Source: an uncultured Dehalococcoidia bacterium (lineage in GTDB: Bacteria > Chloroflexota > Dehalococcoidia > Lucifugimonadales > UBA3495). Taken from it: a stretch of 64,000 nucleotides of DNA. The notes under the pieces are model-generated. The model saw only the letters and a program-made list of their open reading frames with translations, did no database searches and was not told where the DNA came from. Made by a program: the position numbers and the translations under genes. The DNA lies in the NCBI GenBank assembly GCA_958295765.1, contig CATQHB010000002.1:115717-179716 (forward strand), read 5' to 3'. Below are positions 33,445 to 40,642 of this stretch, one piece after another (within the stretch, counting starts at the first letter, position 1; each line of letters starts with the position of its first letter).

Positions 33445-33771
33445 ATGCGGGAAGCGATACGGTCCCGGCTGGGCATTTCCGACGCGGAACTGGCGGGCTT
33501 TTGCCAACTCTGGCAGATTACCGAACTGTCCCTGTTTGGCTCGGCCCTCCGCGACGACTTTCGGCCCGACAGCGACATTGACTTGCTGGTAACCTTCGCC
33601 CCGGATGCCCGATGGAGCCTGATTGACCACGTCAAAATTGAGGAGGAGTTGTCGGCGTTGTTGGGCCGGAAAGTGGACCTGATAAGCAAAAGGGGAGTGG
33701 AGCGCAGCGAGAACTGGATTATCCGTCGGAGCATCCTGGAATCTGCCGAGTTGGTTTATGAATCGCGATAG
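33445..33771 (+). CDS. mntA: MNT nucleotidyltransferase antitoxin
   Basis: 108 residues with the minimal nucleotidyltransferase motif GSX10DXD: Gly32-Ser33, Asp44-Ile-Asp46, and a third acidic residue at Asp78 (KVDLI). In the characterised HEPN/MNT systems this protein AMPylates a Tyr of the HEPN toxin and so neutralises it. Its stop overlaps the HEPN start by 14 bases. It begins 29 bases after trpG. Catalytic residues are intact, so the antitoxin should be active. Confidence 0.9.
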   Translation: MREAIRSRLGISDAELAGFCQLWQITELSLFGSALRDDFRPDSDIDLLVTFAPDARWSLIDHVKIEEELSALLGRKVDLISKRGVERSENWIIRRSILESAELVYESR

Positions 33772-34099
33772 GGGAACCCTCTTGCACATCGCCATAGCAG
33801 CCCGGCGGGTAATGATGTTTTCCCGAGGCATGAGCCTGGACGAGTTCGCTGAGGATATAAGAACACAGTTCGCCGTTCTGCACCAGCTTATGGTCATCGG
33901 TGAAGCGGTCAAACGCCTTTCCGATTCCTTTCGGGATGAGCATACGGCTGTTCCCTGGTCATCAATTGCCGGTATGCGGGATAACCTGATTCATGGATAC
34001 GATAATATCAACCTGGACTCGGTTTGGGATGCGGTAGAACAGGATGTTCCTCAGTTGCTCCAATATGTCGAGCCGCTGTTGCCTCAAGAGGGTGAATGA
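33758..34099 (+). CDS. hepT: HEPN-domain (DUF86) RNase toxin
   Basis: 113 residues. The RX4HXY motif is complete: Arg74-DNLI-His79-Gly-Tyr81. In HepT-type toxins Arg and His form the RNase site and the Tyr is the residue modified by MntA. The IGEAVKRLSDSFR and VPWSSIAGMRDNLIHGY segments fit DUF86. Overlap with mntA and intact motifs on both sides support a functional toxin-antitoxin pair. Confidence 0.9.
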   Translation: MNRDRGTLLHIAIAARRVMMFSRGMSLDEFAEDIRTQFAVLHQLMVIGEAVKRLSDSFRDEHTAVPWSSIAGMRDNLIHGYDNINLDSVWDAVEQDVPQLLQYVEPLLPQEGE

Positions 34100-34250
34100 A
34101 CGCTGTTCCTTTGGCAGTGGGCAACTTCCCGCGGACGGAGAAGTGGGGCTACACCGGGGAGTAAGTTCACCGCAGAAAAGGAACCAGCCCCACCCGTTCC
34201 ACCAACCTGGCCTAGCTAATTGACCTTCAGCCCGCTAAGGAGGGAAAACA

Positions 34251-35618
34251 ATGCCCACCATTGCCCAGCAAATGAGTTCCTGGAGCGTGGCCCTGCACTA
34301 CAGCCAGCTTCCCGACGCGATTGTCCATCTAGCCAAGCGGATGATTATTGATACTATCGGGTGCGCTCTGGGCGGCTATGCCAGCGAACCCAGCCAAATC
34401 GCCCAGGCCCTGGCGGCCACTGTTACCAGTACCCAGCCCTGCACCGTCATCGGCAGCGGCCAGGCCACCAGCCCGGACCTGGCGACCTTTGCCAACGGCG
34501 TGATGATTCGCTACCTGGACTACAATGACGGCTACACCAGCCTGGAATCGGGCCACCCCAGCGACAGCATCGCCGCCGTCCTGGCCGCCACCGAACTGGC
34601 CGGGTTGGGCGGACGGCGGGCCATCACCGCCACCGTCGCCGCCTACGAAGCCTTCTGCCGCCTGGGGGACGCCGCCACCCTGCGCTATCGGGGCTATGAC
34701 CACGTTACCAACGGCTGCGTCGCCAGCGTCCTGGGCGCCGCCCGTTCCCTGGGCCTATCCGAGGAGCAGACCCACCAGGCCCTGAACCTGGGCATCGCGC
34801 CCAACATCGCCCTGGGCCAGACCCGGGGCGGCGTCCTGTCCCACTGGAAGGGCTGCGCCTACGCTAATGCCAGCCGCAACGCCGTCTTTGCTACTATGCT
34901 GGCCCAACGGGGGCTGACCGGGCCGGAGCCGATCTTTGAGGGCGAACATGGCTTTTTCCGTGCCGTGACTCAGGAACCCTACCAACTGGAACCCTTTGGC
35001 GGCGCCGGCGTTCCCTACAAGATTACCGAGTGCAGCATCAAGCGGTTCCCCTTGGGTCAGTATTCTCAAACGGTGGTGCAGGCGGCTTTGGAGGCGCGGG
35101 AAAAGATGCCGCCGGTGGTGGTTGAGGACATCGCCGAGGTGAACATCCGCACTTTGCAAAAGGCCATTGACATTATGGCCGGCGATGCCGAGAAGTGGAA
35201 CCCGCAAAGCCGGGAAACCGCCGACCACAGTATGCCCTACACTACGGCGGTGGCCCTGACCTACGGGCAGGTGCATCAAGACCACTTTGACCAGGAATAC
35301 TACCGCAGCCCCCAACTGCTGGCCTTGACCAACCGGGTTAAAGTGGAAGTTTCCGAGGAAGCCAACCGCCGCGCCCCGGAAGCGATGCTCTGCGACGTAG
35401 AGGTGGTAACCAGGGACGGCCAACGCTACACGGCGACCGTCCCCTACCACAAGGGCCACTACCAGAACCCCATGACCGACGCCGAGGTAGAGGCCAAGTT
35501 CCGCTCCCTGGCCGAACCGCTCATCCCCGCCGCCCAAACCGACGCCCTGCTGGAAAAGCTGTGGCGCCTGGAGGAAGTGGCGGATATTGGGGAAGTGGTA
35601 AGGCTGACGGGGGTTTAG
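34251..35618 (+). CDS. MmgE/PrpD family protein
   Basis: 455 residues, near the normal length of the family. The N-terminal helical domain contains DTIGCALGG (residues about 30-38), SGHPSDSI and the GAARSLGLS...LNLGIAPN region; the later domain has KRFPLGQYSQTVVQAAL. The family includes 2-methylcitrate dehydratase (propionate catabolism), cis-aconitate decarboxylase and many uncharacterised members. No prpB or prpC is adjacent, so the substrate is not clear. AAGGAGGGAAAACA gives a strong start at 34251. A perfect stem-loop follows the stop. Confidence 0.9.
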   Translation: MPTIAQQMSSWSVALHYSQLPDAIVHLAKRMIIDTIGCALGGYASEPSQIAQALAATVTSTQPCTVIGSGQATSPDLATFANGVMIRYLDYNDGYTSLESGHPSDSIAAVLAATELAGLGGRRAITATVAAYEAFCRLGDAATLRYRGYDHVTNGCVASVLGAARSLGLSEEQTHQALNLGIAPNIALGQTRGGVLSHWKGCAYANASRNAVFATMLAQRGLTGPEPIFEGEHGFFRAVTQEPYQLEPFGGAGVPYKITECSIKRFPLGQYSQTVVQAALEAREKMPPVVVEDIAEVNIRTLQKAIDIMAGDAEKWNPQSRETADHSMPYTTAVALTYGQVHQDHFDQEYYRSPQLLALTNRVKVEVSEEANRRAPEAMLCDVEVVTRDGQRYTATVPYHKGHYQNPMTDAEVEAKFRSLAEPLIPAAQTDALLEKLWRLEEVADIGEVVRLTGV

Positions 35619-35634
35619 GGGGGGAGATGGAATA

Positions 35635-35671
35635 GACCAGGGGCCGGTTTGTAAACCGGCCCCTGGTCTTT
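35635..35671 (+). terminator. Stem-loop terminator after the MmgE/PrpD gene
   Basis: A 16-bp perfect stem (GACCAGGGGCCGGTTT and complement, 2-nt loop, 35635-35668) followed by a short TTT. It also lies downstream of the convergent HTH gene, so it may serve both. Confidence 0.65.
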
Positions 35672-35692
35672 GGCAGGCGGTCGCCGGTGTCT

Positions 35693-36394
35693 CTACCGAC
35701 GGTTTTGGGCTACAGCCTGCTCGATGGCTCGGCGGTACTGACCTTCGTCGGTAAAGTGGCCGTCTTTACCCTTCCTGATACGCGCCATGGTATGCTTATG
35801 ACCGTCTTTACCCACGACGGTCAGTTCGTAAGAGGCACTGCCTTTCCGTTGGATGGTAAAGTACTTCGTACGGTTTTGACCCGCAGAAGCGGAACTACCT
35901 ACTGGCCTGACGATGACTGATGCAGGGTCTCCCGGTGCTTGACTGACCAGAATTTTATCCTGCTTTTCCAGCAGGTTCAGCAAGCTCTTGGTGGGGTGAT
36001 TCTTACTTACTCCCAAGCTCTCCGGCGAAACTCCGTGCTTTCCGAAGACTTTCTTGAAGCTGTTCCCCAAGTCAACATTTTTGACGGGCTTTCCCTTTGT
36101 CCCCTTGATTATCTCAAGGCAATCAGACGTAACCCGTTGGCGAGGATTATGTGTCGTATTCATACTCCTCTGGAAAAACTCCGGTTCCGCCCCGTCCTTT
36201 ATGGCAATCGAGTAGATGGCAGCCAGGGCGTTGGCGTCGGGAGTGGTCTCACCGCGCTCCCATCGGGAAATAGTATTGACCGGCAACCCCAGCCGCTCAG
36301 CCAAATTGGTTTGGGACAATCCCAACTGCTCCCGTATCTCCAGCAGACTACTTGAAGAGAATCGGTACTCGAAATCACCGGGATTGACTGGCAT
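35693..36394 (-). CDS. XRE-family HTH protein with unknown C-terminal domain
   Basis: 233 residues. A Cro/C1-type HTH occupies about 14-62 (LLEIREQLGLSQTNLAERLGLPVNTISRWERGETTP). The C-terminal part (about 80-233) is not recognised; it contains two basic, Gly/Lys-rich stretches (KGTKGKPVKN and KGKDGHF) and an ELTVVGKDGHKH segment. The start has only weak GGGGTG upstream. The small basic protein gene lies about 105 bases upstream on the same strand, followed further up by two unknown genes; the regulator is a candidate to act on the palindrome at 36674-36716. Confidence 0.75.
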   Translation of the reverse strand: MPVNPGDFEYRFSSSSLLEIREQLGLSQTNLAERLGLPVNTISRWERGETTPDANALAAIYSIAIKDGAEPEFFQRSMNTTHNPRQRVTSDCLEIIKGTKGKPVKNVDLGNSFKKVFGKHGVSPESLGVSKNHPTKSLLNLLEKQDKILVSQAPGDPASVIVRPVGSSASAGQNRTKYFTIQRKGSASYELTVVGKDGHKHTMARIRKGKDGHFTDEGQYRRAIEQAVAQNRR

Positions 36395-36500
36395 ACTGGA
36401 AACACCCCGTTACTTGGAAATTGTCTCCCGACAATAAGGACTGATAGTGATTGCGCCGGCCTCCCAACTTGACCGGCGCGACACCAACGGGTTTCCAGTG

Positions 36501-36662
36501 TTACCGCCGACGCTTACCCTGCCGGGAATCGCGATGGGCCGGGTTATTCGGATTTTTCTGGTTTGCGCGGTTGTCCTTGTCGGCCTTATTCGCCGGGTTG
36601 TTAGGGTTCTTGGCGTTAGACCGCTGATCGTTGGACGAGTTCTTTTTGCTGCTTGTAGCCAT
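36501..36662 (-). CDS. Small Asn/Lys/Pro-rich protein with NPNNPA repeats
   Basis: 53 residues. It is extremely hydrophilic: Ser/Lys/Asn at the start, two near-copies of KNPNNPA about 20 residues apart (around 18-24 and 36-42), and an Arg/Lys tail (GKRRR). It lacks hydrophobic core residues and is expected to be disordered, perhaps nucleic-acid binding. The AAAGGAGG ribosome-binding site seven bases before ATG 36662 is among the strongest in the window and lies in one arm of an inverted repeat. No family recognised. Confidence 0.7.
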   Translation of the reverse strand: MATSSKKNSSNDQRSNAKNPNNPANKADKDNRANQKNPNNPAHRDSRQGKRRR

Positions 36663-36673
36663 AATGACTACCT

Positions 36674-36723
36674 CCTTTCAGTAAAGTAACTATAACGGTA
36701 ACACTATACTGAAAGGTTGTCAA
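36674..36723 (-). promoter_or_regulatory. Promoter with inverted repeat overlapping the ribosome-binding site
   Basis: On the minus strand TTGACA (36718-36723) and TACCGT are spaced by 17 bases. A perfect 10-bp inverted repeat CCTTTCAGTA (36674-36683)/TACTGAAAGG (36707-36716) spans 43 bases; its downstream arm contains the AAAGG of the small protein's ribosome-binding site. It could be an operator or an RNA hairpin hiding that site. Two direct TATAGT copies lie inside. Confidence 0.6.
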
Positions 36724-36753
36724 CAAATGTGATGATACTAATGTAGAATTGGC

Positions 36754-37092
36754 TTACACCCGCTCCAACTCCGCCAACAGCTCGTCCCAACTGGCGGCGT
36801 TGCCTTGGGCGGCCTGACCGGCCTGCAAGTGAAGTTCCCGCAATTTGCCATAAACTACTGCGTCGTTGATGTGGTCGGCGTTCAACGATTGGATGACTTC
36901 GCCATCTTTGCCCACAATTCGGAATTGCACTTCGGGGGCAACGGCCCAATTCTGCTTCTGTACGGCGATGTAAACCGCCAGTTTGCCCACCGCCGCGTTG
37001 AAGCTGCCCGGAGTTTCCGAGACCGTCCAATTGATTCTGTTCTGGTTGGTGCGTTCCAGCAGCCGGTCAATGGCTTTGACGACATCGGCCAT
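36754..37092 (-). CDS. Hypothetical protein, partner of upstream membrane protein
   Basis: 112 residues, no family recognised. The start (MADVVKAIDRLLERTNQNRINW) is helical, the centre has FNAAVGKLAVYIAVQ and VQFRIVGKDGEVIQSL, suggesting a small alpha-beta domain, and the C-terminus is helical. Interestingly the strand RIVGKDGEV resembles ELTVVGKDGHKH in the HTH protein nearby. ATG 37092 follows GAGGAAGGTAACTAGC and begins one base after the stop of the membrane protein gene, so the pair is co-translated. Confidence 0.65.
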   Translation of the reverse strand: MADVVKAIDRLLERTNQNRINWTVSETPGSFNAAVGKLAVYIAVQKQNWAVAPEVQFRIVGKDGEVIQSLNADHINDAVVYGKLRELHLQAGQAAQGNAASWDELLAELERV

Positions 37093-37093
37093 G

Positions 37094-37612
37094 CTAGTTA
37101 CCTTCCTCTTCAAGGGAATGTATTGAGATGGAAATGTCCCTCAACAATCCCTGAATGTCGTTCAACTGCCAGTTGAACTCCGGGAACTCGGACGGGGCGG
37201 TCCCCTGCGCCCGGATGGTGTCCACTTGCCGCTCCATTTCCCGGATTAGCAGGATAGCTTTTTCGATGGCGTCCCGCATTTCTCCGGTAGGCGCCGGGTG
37301 CCAGATGGAAATGTCAGCCAGCATACCCTGGAGCAAATTGTAGTACTCCAAGCAGGTATCCCACCAGCCAAGACGGTGCAATTCCTTCAACCGCTGCACC
37401 ACCGTAGCGGCGCGCCCCAGGTCAATGGTAGTGAGCGTCCGGGTTATGGTTGCCCGCGTCTCCCGGCTGGCAACTTCCGCCGCTGCCGCCGCGTCCCGGG
37501 CCTTGCCGGCCCGGCGAAAGGCCAGATAGGAAATAATCGCCCCGATGATGGTAATGACCAGACCGGCGGCGCCGACCAAGCTGCCCCAGTTGTCCAGCCC
37601 GTAAGCCACCAT
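37094..37612 (-). CDS. Hypothetical protein with one N-terminal membrane helix
   Basis: 172 residues. One hydrophobic helix (about 12-31, VGAAGLVITIIGAIISYLAF) is followed by a basic stop-transfer stretch and then a long helical, coiled-coil-prone cytoplasmic region (about 35-170) with many Glu/Arg heptads. Topology is N-out, C-in by the positive-inside rule. No enzymatic motif is seen. It forms a two-gene unit with the downstream 112-residue protein; such single-helix/partner pairs occur among phage-defence effectors, but nothing here proves that. Confidence 0.65.
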   Translation of the reverse strand: MVAYGLDNWGSLVGAAGLVITIIGAIISYLAFRRAGKARDAAAAAEVASRETRATITRTLTTIDLGRAATVVQRLKELHRLGWWDTCLEYYNLLQGMLADISIWHPAPTGEMRDAIEKAILLIREMERQVDTIRAQGTAPSEFPEFNWQLNDIQGLLRDISISIHSLEEEGN

Positions 37613-37669
37613 TTACCGAGCATAGCACAAAAGCGGCCGGCGGGAAACCGACGGTTTACACCCGCCCCC

Positions 37670-38074
37670 CTACTCCCCCACCGCCTCCGGGTGAAACCCG
37701 GAGTGGTCCTCAAAGGCCCCGGTCGGCGGGTAGATTTGGTGGTAGATGCCTCTGGCCCGTGCCTTGATTACCTCGTTGGCCCGGCGGTGCAGGTCGGTCA
37801 TCCGCGCCCGCTGCTGCTGGTACATTTCGCTTTGCAACGGGCTGGCGTCCTCCAGTTCCCAGATGCACAGGAAGTTGAGCATCCCGTCGGTGCCCTCCTC
37901 CAGCTTGAACCGGCGCGCGCTGATGTAGCCGGGGATTTCCAGCCGTTCTAGTAGATGTTCCTCATCGTACCAGCGGTTAAACTCATCCTCGTGTTCCGGG
38001 TCAACCTGCATCATCACCACCATAATGGTGCCGCCGATGTGCTGGGTGGGGTATTGGTCGTTCCGGTCGTTCAT
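37670..38074 (-). CDS. EthD/DUF4286-like dimeric alpha-beta barrel protein
   Basis: 134 residues. The IMVVMMQVDPEHEDEFNRWYDEEHLLERLEIPGYISARRF pattern (about 15-55), with HEDEFNRWYDEEH, is that of EthD/DUF4286-type stress-responsive A/B-barrel proteins, which form small dimeric barrels and often handle aromatic compounds. GGGAGGCCAGGCCAGCA precedes ATG 38074; an in-frame upstream codon lacks a site. Divergent from the DapA-like gene. Confidence 0.8.
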   Translation of the reverse strand: MNDRNDQYPTQHIGGTIMVVMMQVDPEHEDEFNRWYDEEHLLERLEIPGYISARRFKLEEGTDGMLNFLCIWELEDASPLQSEMYQQQRARMTDLHRRANEVIKARARGIYHQIYPPTGAFEDHSGFHPEAVGE

Positions 38075-38188
38075 TGCTGGCCTGGCCTCCCTGAATAGCG
38101 TTTCAGTCCGTTTCAGCCCGTCCGTTTCAGCCATTGTACCCTAATTTCACCGCAGCGGCGCCCCGGTGGTAAAAATCACCCACTAGGC

Positions 38189-38194
38189 TATAAT
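38189..38194 (+). promoter_or_regulatory. Consensus -10 box before the DapA-like gene
   Basis: TATAAT 46 bases before ATG 38235, in the divergent intergenic region. No good -35 is present at the usual distance, so the assignment is partial. Confidence 0.4.
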
Positions 38195-38234
38195 ATACGC
38201 CGGCAACAACAACCCCTTTGTCAAGGAGCGAATT

Positions 38235-39125
38235 ATGGCCGACCGATTCAGCGGCGTCCACTGGATGCTGGCTACCCCTTTCAAGGAAAACGAGGAACTG
38301 GACCTGGATTCCATCGGCAACCTGCTGGAAAAGGCGCACCAATCCGGCTGCCAGGGCGTGGTGGCCCTGGGCGTTACCGGAGAGGCGGCCCGGCTGACCG
38401 ACGCCGAGCGGCGGGCCGTCGCTAAAGAGGTTATCGCCCACGCCAACGGCCGGCCGGTAACCCTGGGAACTACCGCCGCCGGCACCAGCGCGACCATCGC
38501 CTACAGCCGGGAGGCTCAGGAATTGGGCGCGGCGGCGGTGATGATTTCCGCCCCGCCGATGGGCAAGCCCAACCCGGACTCCCTCTTTACCCACTACCGC
38601 CGCATCGCCGACGCCGTTGACCTGCCCATCGTGGTGCAGGACTATCCCCAGACCTCCGGCGTCCACATGGCCCCGGCTTTTATCGCCCGTCTGGCCGAGG
38701 AAATCCCCAGCGTCCACTACCTGAAGCTGGAAGATCCGCCAACGCCCATCAAAATCACCGCCATCCGCGCCGCCGCCGGGGACGACCTGGCGATTTTCGG
38801 CGGCCTGGGCGGGATGTACCTGCTGGACGAACTGGCCCGGGGTTCCGCCGGCGCTATGACCGGCTTTGCCTACCCGGAGGTGCTGGTGTCCATCTGCCGG
38901 GCAATGGCCGAGGGGGACAAGGCGCAGGCCGAGGAGGTGTTCTACCGCCACCTGCCCCTGCTGCTGTTCGAGTTTCAGGAGGGCATCGGCGTGGGCATCC
39001 GCAAGTACGCCTTGCAGCAGCGGGGGCTGATTGCCAACGCCCGGGTGCGCCATCCGGGGCCGCAAATCACCGAGGAAACCCGCCGGGAGTTTCGCCAATT
39101 GGCGGCGTCGGTGGGGTTGGAGTAA
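38235..39125 (+). CDS. DapA-family class I aldolase/lyase
   Basis: 296 residues, TIM barrel of the DHDPS/NAL family: GVTGEA substrate loop (46-51), catalytic Tyr137 (QDYPQTSG) and Schiff-base Lys164 (YLKLEDPP). True dihydrodipicolinate synthase and pyruvate-dependent sugar-acid aldolases share this set; the neighbours (no lysine genes) suggest a catabolic aldolase or dehydratase instead. AAGGAGCGAATT precedes ATG 38235. A P97 palindrome follows the stop. Confidence 0.88.
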   Translation: MADRFSGVHWMLATPFKENEELDLDSIGNLLEKAHQSGCQGVVALGVTGEAARLTDAERRAVAKEVIAHANGRPVTLGTTAAGTSATIAYSREAQELGAAAVMISAPPMGKPNPDSLFTHYRRIADAVDLPIVVQDYPQTSGVHMAPAFIARLAEEIPSVHYLKLEDPPTPIKITAIRAAAGDDLAIFGGLGGMYLLDELARGSAGAMTGFAYPEVLVSICRAMAEGDKAQAEEVFYRHLPLLLFEFQEGIGVGIRKYALQQRGLIANARVRHPGPQITEETRREFRQLAASVGLE

Positions 39126-39172
39126 GCGGCATTAGCGGCGGGCCGGCAACCGTCGTTCCGACACCAGAGCAA

Positions 39173-39268
39173 CCGTCGTTCCGGCGAAAGCCGGAATCCA
39201 GGAAATCCCCCGGAAAAGAGCGGGCCGGCTACCGAGGGTTCCGGTTCCGGCTTTCGCCGGAATGACGG
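39173..39268. repeat. P97 palindrome
   Basis: 96-bp copy with CGTTCCGGCGAAAGCCGGAA on the left and the inverse on the right. A partial CGTCGTTCCGACACC start lies just before it and short CCGGAATGACGG repeats just after. Confidence 0.85.
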
Positions 39269-39379
39269 TTAAAGTTGGAATGACGGTTAAAACCGGAATG
39301 ACGGGTTTATACCGGGATTGGGGATTCCATATTCCCTAATGGATTGTCCCGGTTGTGGCGGGCGGGGAATCGCCGCTCA

Positions 39380-40291
39380 TCAATACCAGGAATAGGTGGT
39401 ATCGGTACGCTGCGCCCAGGCGTACTGGCCCAGGTCGCGCATCGCCGGGCCGAGGGCGGTCATTTGACGCGTCCACTCCGCAGTGCCTACCTGATGCCAC
39501 ATACCATGGCCGGCGAACACCCATTCCACCGGCAGCGCCGCGAGCAAGTCCATCGTGTCGGCCAGCGTTGACCAGGAGAAAAAGGTCTGTTTGGGGAAAA
39601 CGTCCAGCTCACCCCGGCGGTGATTCCAGTGCAGCGTGTCGCCGGTGAACAGATGCCGCTCATCCAGGTGATAGGCTACGTGGCCTTTGGTATGGCCCGG
39701 CGCCGGAATGGACACTACGCCGGGCGCAATGACGGTTACGCCGGCGTCCCCGGTCAAGTCCGTAGCGTAGGGAGCGGCGTCCGCATCCGCCGCGCCAATC
39801 CAGACCCGTGCGCCGTACCGCTCGGCCCAGCGATCAGCGTCGGCCACGTCGTCCCGGTGAGTCAGCAGTACGTGGGCAATGCCGCCCAGGGCGTCAACGC
39901 TTGCGGCCAGCCGCCGGCTGAAACGCGGGGAGTCAATCAGCAAGTTTCCGTCGGGGCGCGTTGCCAGAAAGGAGTGGGCGGCAAAGGAGTCAAGGGCATT
40001 GTTGCCCAAAGCAAACACCCCGTCGGTCAGTTGGTAGGGAAACACTCCCGACGGTTCCCGGGGATAATCCCGGTTGCCGATGGACTTGGTGGGGCAGGCG
40101 GCGGCGGCCCGCCACAGCGCCGCCTGCTGGTCATCCCCAATCGGTTGACGGGCAATAAAGGAACGCCCGGCGGCATCCGTCTCAATCAGGCCGGGCGCCC
40201 AGTTGCGGGCCGAGTCGCAGCGGATGCAGCGCGTATCCACGAACCAGGGGCCGGGGACATTGGCGGAGTGAGCCTGTTCCGGTCTAGCCAT
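39380..40291 (-). CDS. MBL-fold hydrolase with N-terminal ferredoxin-like segment
   Basis: 303 residues. Residues about 15-75 look like a degenerate single-cluster ferredoxin: Cys22, Cys25 and Cys66-Pro, with a fourth Cys missing. The MBL domain follows, with THRDDVAD in place of HxHxDH, then PAPGHTKGH, GDTLHW and FAGHG supplying the remaining metal ligands. This fusion is seen in other bacteria and may couple thiol or persulfide hydrolysis to a redox centre. ATG 40291 is chosen because AAGGGG precedes it by six bases; a TTG two codons earlier is too close. Confidence 0.82.
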   Translation of the reverse strand: MARPEQAHSANVPGPWFVDTRCIRCDSARNWAPGLIETDAAGRSFIARQPIGDDQQAALWRAAAACPTKSIGNRDYPREPSGVFPYQLTDGVFALGNNALDSFAAHSFLATRPDGNLLIDSPRFSRRLAASVDALGGIAHVLLTHRDDVADADRWAERYGARVWIGAADADAAPYATDLTGDAGVTVIAPGVVSIPAPGHTKGHVAYHLDERHLFTGDTLHWNHRRGELDVFPKQTFFSWSTLADTMDLLAALPVEWVFAGHGMWHQVGTAEWTRQMTALGPAMRDLGQYAWAQRTDTTYSWY

Positions 40292-40353
40292 AGTCAACCC
40301 CTTTCAGACGTTTCAGACGCCGTTGCCGCTACTTCCGGCCCTCTGTCCCGCTT

Positions 40354-40554
40354 CTACATCTGAATTTTCTTTTCCCCGGACAGGTAGGCTTCCGGTTCTT
40401 TCTGGAACGCCCGGTTGCAGCCGGGGCCGCAGAAGTAGTAGGTTTGGCCCTGGTATTCGTAGCTGCCGCCGGGTGGCTTGGCGGTATCTACTTGCATATC
40501 GCATACCGGATCGGTTTCCTGCCGGCCGCCCCGGCGGAACAGGGGTATTCGCAT
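40354..40554 (-). CDS. YHS-domain protein
   Basis: 66 residues. The YHS domain is complete: DPVCDM (Cys18), then YYFCGPGCNRAF (Cys42, Cys46) and the closing PEAYL. YHS proteins bind metals and occur next to copper or heavy-metal transport genes. AAAGAGAGGCAAGCCA precedes ATG 40554. It lies between the RND operon and the MBL gene on the same strand, so it may be part of either transcript. Confidence 0.85.
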   Translation of the reverse strand: MRIPLFRRGGRQETDPVCDMQVDTAKPPGGSYEYQGQTYYFCGPGCNRAFQKEPEAYLSGEKKIQM

Positions 40555-40642
40555 TGGCTTGCCTCTCTTTTCAAGGGTTCCCTGGCCCCGGTATGACGGG
40601 TATGACGGGTATGACGGTTCCGGGGCGGTAGCCCGGCCGGGT

